A DNA stretch of 64,000 nucleotides, from NCBI GenBank assembly GCA_947650285.1, contig CANTFL010001456.1:186001-250000 (forward strand), read 5' to 3'. The position numbers and the translations under genes are program-made. Below the pieces are notes generated by a model, which ran no database searches, had not been told where the DNA came from, and saw nothing but the letters and a program-made list of their open reading frames with translations. The stretch is from Hyaloperonospora brassicae. Lineage: Eukaryota > Oomycota > Peronosporomycetes > Peronosporales > Peronosporaceae. How positions within the stretch are numbered: position 1 is the first letter of the stretch; every line of letters starts with the position of its first letter. Below, in pieces: positions 55,994 through 64,000 of the stretch.

Positions 55994-58208
55994 TAGACGT
56001 GGCAGCAACGCGGTCAATGATTGATGAAGAGGGACATGTTGAATCGACCACGTAGAGATGGGAGTGCACAGGAGCAGCACCGAACATTTGCCAAATGTAG
56101 TCCGAAACGTCGTCGTTTGCGGAAAGTTTGCGCAGAGGTGTCCGCCACATCCCGATCCGTTTCGTTGCGAAACGCCCAATACGCGTGTGATACGCAGGTA
56201 TACGTATGCACTTAACGTGTGTCAAGGGCATCAACTTCTCTCGGGCTGAGCCACGCAAAGCGCGCGAATTGCCATAGAAGCGCCCCGGACGATTTTTGTC
56301 ACACTCACTGAATGGCCGCAATTAAACTGAGTCATGAGCGTATGGGCTCGAGCGGCGATGCTGTGTGCGAACGTGTTCGACCAGGTGGTGACGGCTGCAC
56401 GACTAAAGTGGCAGTCGACAGGTGCAGGATTGTCTCACTTCGAGACAAGCTCTTCAGTGATCGTGACGCGCGAGCGACGATTTTCTAAATCGGCATTACA
56501 CGTGTAACAAAGCGCTTTATACGTCAGGATATGATCAGTTCTGGGAATTACTTCTACTTTTTTTATAATTCCTTTTATCAATGTCGTTTTTTCAATATGA
56601 GGGAGGCAAGACATTCTACCATTTCTAGGCAATCGTAAGCAATTCCTGACGAGGCATTTGAAAATGTTGGCTTCGGCCGTCGATTTGTATTCGCTGGTGG
56701 TAACATGTTAGCGAATAGAAAGCAATGTCGACGTAAAATAACGAGGGTGCGGCATTGAGTAATTTATATTATTTGGGTGATGCAAAATAGAGCTAGAAAA
56801 AGAATTTCGGCTGGTGGAATTGGATTGTTGTACAAAGGGTTTTCATAGCCTACGAAACGGGTGGTAGGCAAGAAAATGAATGGCGCAGATCGAATTCTAT
56901 GATTCTAAGTTGCACATGAACGAATATAAAAGGACAATGCAACAATTTTTCTAAAGTACAAATAAAGAATTTGCCCCTCTATTTGCCCATCTGTTCCTGT
57001 GTTGCGCATCTGCGATGAAGTGGCGATTGATAAGGCCACTTATGCAACCTTGCCCGATACGAGTACAGAAAAGAAAGGTGAGAGCACGGGTAGCTGCTAT
57101 ATGCGTAGAAATACTAAGATATTGCATCACATGGCAACAAAAAACTCTTGTAATGCCCATAGTCTAGTATTGCTCGTGGCAATTTCGCACAAGTTGACTG
57201 TACAATCAGTGTACAGCGGGCCATATAACTGAGGTCTGAGAACGACACTTGCGCAATGTCAATTACCTGCAAGCACCTGCACTGAATAGTGCTTCGTTAC
57301 GATACCTGCAGCGAAATTATGGTCACAGGTTGAACGATGAGCCTTATCGGCTAGTCAACGTGATCACATCCTATTTGCAAGTTGCCGGTAGCACCATTTC
57401 AATGTAGCTAACGTCCTAGTCCATGTAGACCACGATCGACTACCATGTCAAAATCGACTGGTAAAAGACTACTATCTAATGTATCACTAAGCTCTATTGG
57501 CTATGTAGCCGATATGATGTAGGTCTCAGTAGCCAAGGTAAGCGGTGGGCAACTCGCCACATCGACACAGTTTACCTCGAAGTTCCTATTCATTTGTAGT
57601 GACGGTGATGTCTCTTCGTCTGCGCGAGGATACTCGGTAGATTTGTGTTGACTTGCTTTTGTTCATTGTGCTCTGTGAAGCCCCATGCCTGATTTTATCG
57701 GAAAGGCCGTATACTCGCTGCTTGACTGTAGCATGACCACGCTCAAGCGCGGTGGATAGTTTTTAAGAATGTGAGTGTGTCGCGACAAGATGTGACGTGG
57801 TGTACACAGTATAATTGAAGCGGAAGCATTGTTGTACCTGGTACTATTCTAATGTCGATATAGCACGCAAAGTGCGACATAGCCCAGTCATAGATTGGAC
57901 CAGGTAGGTGCACGACTAGGGCGCGTGAAAGCGCTTCGCCTCGGCTCGCCATGCTGGCCGTTTGTCGCAAACGCGACGATTACAATTTACCTGATCTTAC
58001 CACTAGTTGGTAGCTAAAGGCTGTACCTGACGAAGGGATATCAACATGTCTCGATGCGCAGTTCAAAGGACAGATTCGCGGTATCCGATGTCGACGCGGC
58101 CGACCCCAGTAACAAGAAATCCCTCCATATAAAGAAAATCGACTCGCTGTCAACACTTTCCAAGGATTCTGGAGCCTTGTGATGGAGCAGCAATCAATAT
58201 GTCGTTGA
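55994..58208. other. Gene-free stretch
   Basis: Many short frames overlap on both strands, but none shows a motif or a partner elsewhere in the window. The 148-residue minus frame 56321-55875 overlaps the PX-like 2 promoter and is not supported. No RNA gene or transposon end seen. Confidence 0.4.
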
Positions 58209-59050
58209 TCACGGTCGCAGAGTCAATCGAAACTGCGCTCTGACACCCCTGTCACCTTGCTGTAGCCGCCGAGAAAAACAGAAATATTCATTTCTACTGC
58301 TGCTACTGCTCCTTCGATTGCCACCATCAGCAGGCAAATACTTGGATCTGCTCGAAGCCTCTGTATGTCTGCCGCACACGTAGCCGATTGAAGTGTTGTG
58401 GACTGAATCGGCAGTAACGGCACAGGCTACTAGTACAACACGAATCGCAGGCGAGTAATACGATGCCACGCCCGCGTACATGTTTATAACCCATTCGGCG
58501 GCCTTCCGTCGCTCCGCAAGCATACCTGCGCCGATGGTAACTGGGAAGCGCAGACAGTTTGTGCTGCAGCAAAACACGCTTCTAGAGTTCGGGACGTTAG
58601 CCGCCAACTCGGCCCGTGTGGTACAGGCTTGGCCATCAACGCTGGCCGAATGCGCCAATGCTCTTTCATCGCAGTCAGCAATCACATCAAGTCTGTGATG
58701 TGAGCGATAGAAGGCATCTAAAGAGTGTATGACACTGGCATCCTGAGCGAAAACACCTAGTCGCCTGGCGTGTATGCCACGGGAGTGCATACCGCTGTAC
58801 CAAGAGAAGACACGCGACTCATTCGTGCCTTCTGCACCGAATTGCAGCAACGACGCAACTACCGTGCGGGAAACTGTGCCTTTTGACGACTAATTTGCGG
58901 CTGAGAAATGGCTCTGGGTTTTGCAAGTTGAGTCCAGACAGTGGAGCTCAGCAGTAAGATAACAGGAAGCCAGTCACAGCAACATAGACTGCTTCGACGC
59001 CAATTGCTCTTGTCAATCACAGAAGATAGAGAAGTGCACGCGATCTTCAC
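58209..59050 (-). pseudogene. Possible broken secreted protein gene
   Basis: The minus-strand ATG at 59050 begins MKIACTSLSSVIDK; after a basic stretch, residues 28-40 (WLPVILLLSSTVW) form a hydrophobic segment that could be a signal anchor. The frame stops at 58859. A second frame continues (TVVASLLQFGAEGTNESRVF) and runs to 58209 without its own ATG, so a one-base frameshift near 58890 or an unseen intron is implied. The segment RKAAEWVINMYAGVASYY then AIRVVLVACAVTAD loosely recalls the ADAM/reprolysin fold before the zinc site, but no HExxH motif is present. Identity uncertain. Confidence 0.28.
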
Positions 59051-59865
59051 AGCGTAGCGAGATGCAGGAATGACGCAAGCAGTCTACCCATTCGTGGGAT
59101 CGGGTACGAACGGGGTGGTCCGATGATCATGCACCGCTGACCTTCGAGAATTGAGGACACGCACTCATTCTAGCAGTGAGAAGTAGCCAGATGCATTGGG
59201 CGTGAGATTTGCGGAATTATTCGATAATGGGTGCGATTGTCGATGCAATTGAAGTGGTTACTGCTTCTCTGCGAGTCACGAAGCAGCATTTACGCACTCC
59301 CTTGCTACCAAATTCTGCGTAGTGCAGGTAGAAGTGCTAAACGGCCACGGCTTAGCGCGGCGTTCAAAGAGGTTGGGGGTGCCGGATCCGGTATTTCGAT
59401 TTGGCACTACCAAGCTTCCTCTAGCATCTTATGGATTTGGCGAGTTTAGATTTCATAAGAGAGCGGAGGTGAAGCTGGTTGGATCATGTGTAACACGCGC
59501 ACATAAATTCAGCTCAATTTACTTGACCACAAATCAGACCGTGACAAACAAGCGAAACATCACCATTTGAACAGGCCAAAAGCACCCCATTTCGGATAGA
59601 AAAATAGCCCCGCTGTTACGATTTTTTCGACAGCTGGTCGTATACTTCGTCACTAGGCTCATATCAAGGGTGCAAGACACGGTTCGTACAACTTTTACTG
59701 GGCTTGAACTTTGTGGAAGCTCTACCCATGCGGTACTTGACAATATCTGCTATCGAGTGACAGCTTTCCGCCGCATCTCACGCGAAAGTGTCAAACTTAA
59801 TCCTCGTTCACCAATAAAGAGGGCCAGGATGCGCTGGTTGCTGCAAACATCATCTCGACACGGAA
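59051..59865. other. Gene-free stretch
   Basis: Only short frames without motif support. Confidence 0.4.
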
Positions 59866-59895
59866 GTGGCACTACGCTATTACCCCATCTGCACA

Positions 59896-60306
59896 ATGCA
59901 ATTCGATTGTGACGAGTGTGGAGAGTCGACAACACCTACGTCTAACATTTTACTTCCGTTCGCTCGTCGATATCCGCATGAACCGAGATCTTATATACCA
60001 ACCAGTATTGTCAACTGTTCAAAGTTGTCGTTTGCTAACCCTCCTGCCTCTCCAATTGCTATGGAGATGGAGAGGAACAAAGAAGGCTTGAAGGATACGG
60101 TGGAGGCAAAGAATAAACTGGAGCAGGAGCTGATAGCTCAACTCAAACGTCGAGACTGCAGAATCGCTTGCGAGTTTTCGGATCTACTTAATCACATGAA
60201 AGAGAACGAGCGCGCAGCAAGAGCTGACCGAAGACGTGGAAGAGGGCTAAAGGCAGAAGAAGACGAGAATAAGAGTGGACTAACTGTGAGTAATGGACCG
60301 TCGTAA
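59896..60306 (+). CDS. Small hypothetical protein with basic coiled coil
   Basis: ATG at 59896 (or 60061) to a stop at 60304-60306. The N-terminal third is unremarkable. From MEMERNKEGLKDTVEAKNKL on (60061) it is a charged helix, very likely a coiled coil, with the basic run RAARADRRRGRGLK. No family recognised and no promoter assigned. It may be a gene fragment or a real small protein. Confidence 0.3.
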   Translation: MQFDCDECGESTTPTSNILLPFARRYPHEPRSYIPTSIVNCSKLSFANPPASPIAMEMERNKEGLKDTVEAKNKLEQELIAQLKRRDCRIACEFSDLLNHMKENERAARADRRRGRGLKAEEDENKSGLTVSNGPS

Positions 60307-62662
60307 ACGATGTAAACGATGTAATCAACGTCGTACGTGGCACAGATCCTCGCACAAGGTCACCCAAGAGATTCTTAGGACTACTGATGAAGTTTTCCGC
60401 AACAGCGCACCCCGCACCTGGATCACTTTGGCGTGTTGTTTAAGTTATACCCTTCTCGGGCGAACGTATTACTGTGACAGAAGTGTTTGAACAGTGTCTC
60501 AGTATGCTGCGATAATCAATAAACCTAAAGACGTCACAATTATCACATTTGCTAATTCCAGTCATGATGGGTCACTCAGTGCTCATACATTGAGCTTGGT
60601 GGTCACCTGACCCAATTTGACAGCGTACTGGAGGTTAACACTTAGTGGAGGACAACTATCTGGAGGGAGTACCGTAGGTAATAAGCCGATTCCACGAAAG
60701 CTGCTGGCTCGATAGCCTCTCATATCTATACGGACCACAAGGCACCTTTGCATTTCTAATGCAATGATTCTGATCGAGCAGCGCCGTCTCAAAGGACCGT
60801 TCTAGACGGTGTCAAGGGCTTTCTTTATGGCCTCTATGATTGGAGATGACCAGAGCCTGAGTTCGATCGTCCATTACTCCAGGCAGTGGTGAAGTGACGA
60901 GTTATCTGATGTCTTGTGAACTTTTGGGCATTGCACACTCTTAGAGCGACAAGTCGGTGCTTGTGGCGAAAGAGTACCAGCATTCGGATATAATGACGTA
61001 TTCGTCATGGCCGTTGCGAGAATCTATGGCTTACTAGTTATGTCTCCCGACCAACGACGACCGAAAACTGAAAGAAGCATTTGTGTTTAGCACGTAGCTT
61101 GCCGTTTGCTCACTTTCCCTTGGGATTACTTTAGCGAAGGCGTGATACATTTTCCCGCTAAGACCGCGCTTCGAAACCCATCAAAGCTGTTTGCGTCAAG
61201 GTCTGCGACATCGACAATTCCATTTGTTGTAGTGAAGTGATCGAACTACCGACGAATGTACAACCAAAAGTAATCGCGACTTGCGAATGGCTCTCGACGA
61301 CACATGACTTGTTGCTTTTCCTCAGAAGCTGTACCTCTTAGCTCTGCTTCACGTTACAATCACGTGTGTGTCAGCTGTACATGAATCCCGAGGTGGCTGA
61401 ACATGCAACCTATCGCGCGTGCGCGATATAGGTCTGACTACACGCTCGACATGACCACTTTCTAAAAAAATTGCAACACATCGTGCAGCTGGTAGTGCGA
61501 GACCGAACCCCGAGGTCTCGTCGTTTCATGTTCTTTCGCCTGAAAGACGCGGACTCGACCGTTTGGCAAAAACACTGCGATCTCTAGTCAGCGATCCATG
61601 CTTCTGTTGCAGATTGCACTTGAGCGCGTACGAAACGCAGACCAACCGTTACTAAAGCTCGAAAGCCCTAACAACGAAGCAACGCGTTCTTGATCATCTC
61701 TCGGCTCTTAACGCGCGAGAATACGACGACTTCCAGTCCTTTCCTCACAACAGCACTACAAGCGGCGTTTTGTAAGCGGGCCCTGTTCGTGCCCTGTTGG
61801 CATCGGGTGCCGAATTGTTGCTACCCGTTGCAGCAGTTGTTCCATGTATCAACGGATGTTGCGATAGGTCGATGCGACACTCGTCGCCAGCATGTAGACA
61901 TGAATCGACACGAAGAGACTCATGGGCGATTAAAGCAAGCCGAAACTACCGTCCATTCGTCGATTACGGCTTGAAACGAGTAAGTGCATTGTAGACTCGA
62001 GATCTATTTGTAACGAGCTGGTCGCTCGTTAAGAGCCGGGCTCGCACTTAGTAATTTGTGGAAGGCTTTTCTGTGCATGTCGTAATTTCGCCCCGACGTG
62101 GACTTTCTATTCTGGCAAAACCGAACGAACGTTCTCTTCACCTTAAATGCTTATAATAGGTAATGCGCATTTATGCTCAATCAGGTCGCACACGAGCACG
62201 CGCTGATGTGTGAGTATTCCTCCGTGCATGATTTCAATCCCCTCAACGTATCGATCGTATGTCGATCTGAAAGACGACAGGTATCTAGCTTCCAAAAAGA
62301 AAAGATACAGGCGTCGCCTGCGCGCGATGGCGTGTGCTTTCGTGGCTTGCGTATCGTCGTGGGTAGAGCGAGTTTTTCACGATGCCAGCCTTTCCCGCGA
62401 CTTACCGCCACGCCAGGGAGAGGCGAGTTGAGCACAAGTGTCTGAAGAAGCATTGAATGGATTTGCAGGCTATTCAGAGGTTCTACGAGCGGACGTTGTT
62501 AACACCGCATCGACAGGGTAGCGCCCGTACGGCTCCCCGAAACGCGACGGTGTCGAGTATCATAATCGACCTGTAGATCAGCAATGGTTGTCCAATTGGT
62601 GCGCACCAGCAGTTAAATCGCCTGCAAGAGCCGAGACTAACGTCACCTGGCCTTGAGGCCAA
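60307..62662. other. Gene-free stretch
   Basis: Overlapping short frames occur near 61690-61994 and 62173-62453 on both strands, with no motif, homologue in the window or promoter signal. Confidence 0.4.
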
Positions 62663-62678
62663 CTCATTTCAAAATTTG
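62663..62678 (+). promoter_or_regulatory. Oomycete Inr plus FPR, PX-like gene 3
   Basis: CTCATTTCAAAATTTG combines the oomycete initiator (TCATTTC) with the flanking promoter region element (AATTT-type) and sits 13-28 bp before the ATG at 62691, implying a leader of about 25 nt. Confidence 0.65.
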
Positions 62679-62690
62679 CGTTAAAGCGCG

Positions 62691-63419
62691 ATGACGTCCC
62701 CGACAACGACAGCAGCTCCGCCGCGCTCGGAATACAACTCGACCATTTCGCGCAAACGGTCTTCTCCAGCCGTGAAGCCTCTTCCGGAAGAGGTAGCATG
62801 GCTTAAGGACATCAAGCTGGAACTAGGCACTGCCAATTCAATCCGCTCCTCCGTGCAATACATCATTCGCGTCATCTACCAGCCTACGGGGACCGCCACA
62901 ACGACGTGGGAAGTGAAGCGCACGTTTGACCAATACAAGTGGTTCCAAAAGCGCTTGTTAAACCATCTACAGCCCAAGCACAGCTGCAAGGCAGAGTGCC
63001 GGTGGCTCCATACCACCATTAAGAAGCACTTCCCCAAGTCGACACTGGGCTCGCGCTACCCGGTGATCGTCGAACAGCGGCGGAAGGCGCTGCTTCAGCT
63101 ACTGACTACTGTGCAGGCGTCGATCGTAAACCATGGAAACCGCAACTGCAAGGTGATGATGGAAGCCGTCTGTCAGGAGCTTTCCTCGTTTCTCGTGGGC
63201 GACCAGCACCCAAATTTCGTCGGTGTGACCCCGCCCGTGACGCCCACGACGAGCTCCGAGATAGAAACGTCGGCGCAGTCGCGGCTATCGTTTGCGTCAT
63301 CCGTCTCGTCCGAAGAAGAGGAAGAAGCGGTCGTCAATTACGACGGAGAGTTGTTTATAGGTTGGAGTCTGCCTGTCGAGCACCTCCTGCATGAGCACAC
63401 CCTGAGCTCGCCTGCATAA
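62691..63419 (+). CDS. PX-like protein 3
   Basis: 242 residues, single exon, with Inr/FPR directly upstream. Residues 31-38 (LPEEVAWL) open the shared region. The core (about 56-169) has TWEVKRTFDQYKWFQKRL, then KHSCKAECRWLHTTIKKHFP, EQRRKALLQLLTTVQASI and the closing helix CQELSSFLVG. H97, C99, C103, W105 and L106 are the family cluster. The tail has a Thr/Pro linker (VTPPVTPTTSS) and an acidic run (SSEEEEEAVV). As in the other two, the arrangement of R-rich strand, P-containing loop and long helix fits a PX-type lipid-binding fold; this is an inference. Confidence 0.82.
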   Translation: MTSPTTTAAPPRSEYNSTISRKRSSPAVKPLPEEVAWLKDIKLELGTANSIRSSVQYIIRVIYQPTGTATTTWEVKRTFDQYKWFQKRLLNHLQPKHSCKAECRWLHTTIKKHFPKSTLGSRYPVIVEQRRKALLQLLTTVQASIVNHGNRNCKVMMEAVCQELSSFLVGDQHPNFVGVTPPVTPTTSSEIETSAQSRLSFASSVSSEEEEEAVVNYDGELFIGWSLPVEHLLHEHTLSSPA

Positions 63420-63660
63420 GTCAAGCAGCTAGAAATAAAGCAGAAAACAACCCTACAACTATCAATATGTAACTTATGTCACGTCTGGACGATTCCTATC
63501 GTCCTGGATTTTACTATCGTGTGTTCGGTCGACACTGTTGGCTATGAGTGCACACGCGTCAAATTTAAGCTCTGCACGATCCCGTAGCGGGATTGTGCGC
63601 AACGTGTGCCACCGTACGCTATTCTCCAGATGTATGATGCATCGCGATCGTGCGAATAGC

Positions 63661-64000
63661 TTAGTTGTTGGCTGTGCGTATGGTCAACGCCTCTGTGCTA
63701 TCGACGGCACTATTCTCTCCCATGAAGGAAGATGACCGGACACAGGTGAGACTGAAAGAGACAGTATGAACGAGTTCGATCATTTGGTCAAACATCATGG
63801 TAGGACACAACAAATAGCGACTTGTGATGGACAAGGTGTAGATGGGACTAATTGGTCGGTGCGTCCGTTCTTTGAAGAGATTGACTGAGCGCCCAAACTC
63901 CGGCTCGCGCCCATCGTCGATATCCACTTCGTATACCGTAGATTCCAGTCTGATCCTCCTCCATCGCACCGGAGCTCCAACCTCAAAGGTGGTGGCTGCG
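63661..64000 (-). CDS. Partial gene running off the right edge
   Basis: The minus-strand frame is open from the window end (TTFEVGAPVRWRRIRLESTV, then YEVDIDDGREPEFGRSVNLF) to a stop at 63661-63663. The start lies outside. The first 45 residues look like ordinary protein; the later part (IYTLSITSRYLLCP) is less convincing and could be intron or 3' UTR read through. Function unknown. Confidence 0.35.
   Translation of the reverse strand, partial: AATTFEVGAPVRWRRIRLESTVYEVDIDDGREPEFGRSVNLFKERTHRPISPIYTLSITSRYLLCPTMMFDQMIELVHTVSFSLTCVRSSSFMGENSAVDSTEALTIRTANN

Noticed and set aside
55875..56321. 148-residue minus-strand ORF upstream of PX-like gene 2
   Set aside because: It overlaps the TATA box and leader in another frame, with no motif or paralogue support.
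62181..62453. Overlapping 90-residue frames on both strands
   Set aside because: Mutually overlapping and without motif. No RxLR, signal peptide or other effector sign was seen.

Overview
The window looks like nuclear DNA of an oomycete of the Phytophthora / downy-mildew type. The grounds are decayed Ty3/gypsy relics whose degraded pol peptides resemble Phytophthora elements, a Mutator-like element, intron-poor compact genes with oomycete-style Inr/FPR promoter motifs, and a lineage-type PX-like gene family. Most of the 64 kb is repetitive. Convincing host protein genes occur only from about 49 kb rightwards.

Layout. 1-7.8 kb is AT-rich decayed repeat DNA: a 17-bp minisatellite (about 1.1-1.26 kb) and a minus-strand Ty3/gypsy pol relic readable from reverse transcriptase (about 7.7 kb) through integrase to a chromodomain-like tail (about 4.04 kb). 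7.8-27.4 kb is the most striking object: a tandem array of a 744-746-bp unit, 26 copies, each carrying one intact tRNA-Leu(CAG) gene. Its left edge is a deleted, tRNA-less unit lying directly against the decayed reverse transcriptase. 27.4-39.4 kb is again decayed DNA, with 15-bp and 14-bp minisatellites, a 48-bp x 4 repeat in a structured LTR-like block that ends in a primer-binding-site-like sequence, and a protease-region relic of another gypsy element. 39.41-47.13 kb is a complete-length but mutated chromovirus (Ty3/gypsy with chromodomain) with 534-535-bp LTRs and a 5-bp target duplication. It carries a long antisense ORF near its 3' end and a string of tiny perfect hairpins in each LTR. 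47.2-48.0 kb holds a gag relic.

49.1-64 kb is gene-bearing: a three-repeat Myb transcription factor with one 63-nt intron (minus), and three paralogous PX-like proteins (minus, minus, plus) that share an unusual H-x-C-x3-C-x-W-L signature. A 2.27-kb Mutator-like element with 9-10-bp target duplications lies between the first two; it contains a transposase N-terminal fragment and five 121-bp hairpin-rich repeats. A broken secreted-protein candidate, a small coiled-coil ORF and a partial minus-strand gene at the right edge complete the set.

How it fits together: the tRNA array supplies many identical copies of one tRNA that reads CUG; the array, minisatellites and transposons are products of repeat expansion. 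The Myb and PX-like genes are ordinary host genes in a local paralogue cluster disturbed by the Mutator-like insertion. All assignments come from reading the sequence; no database search was possible.
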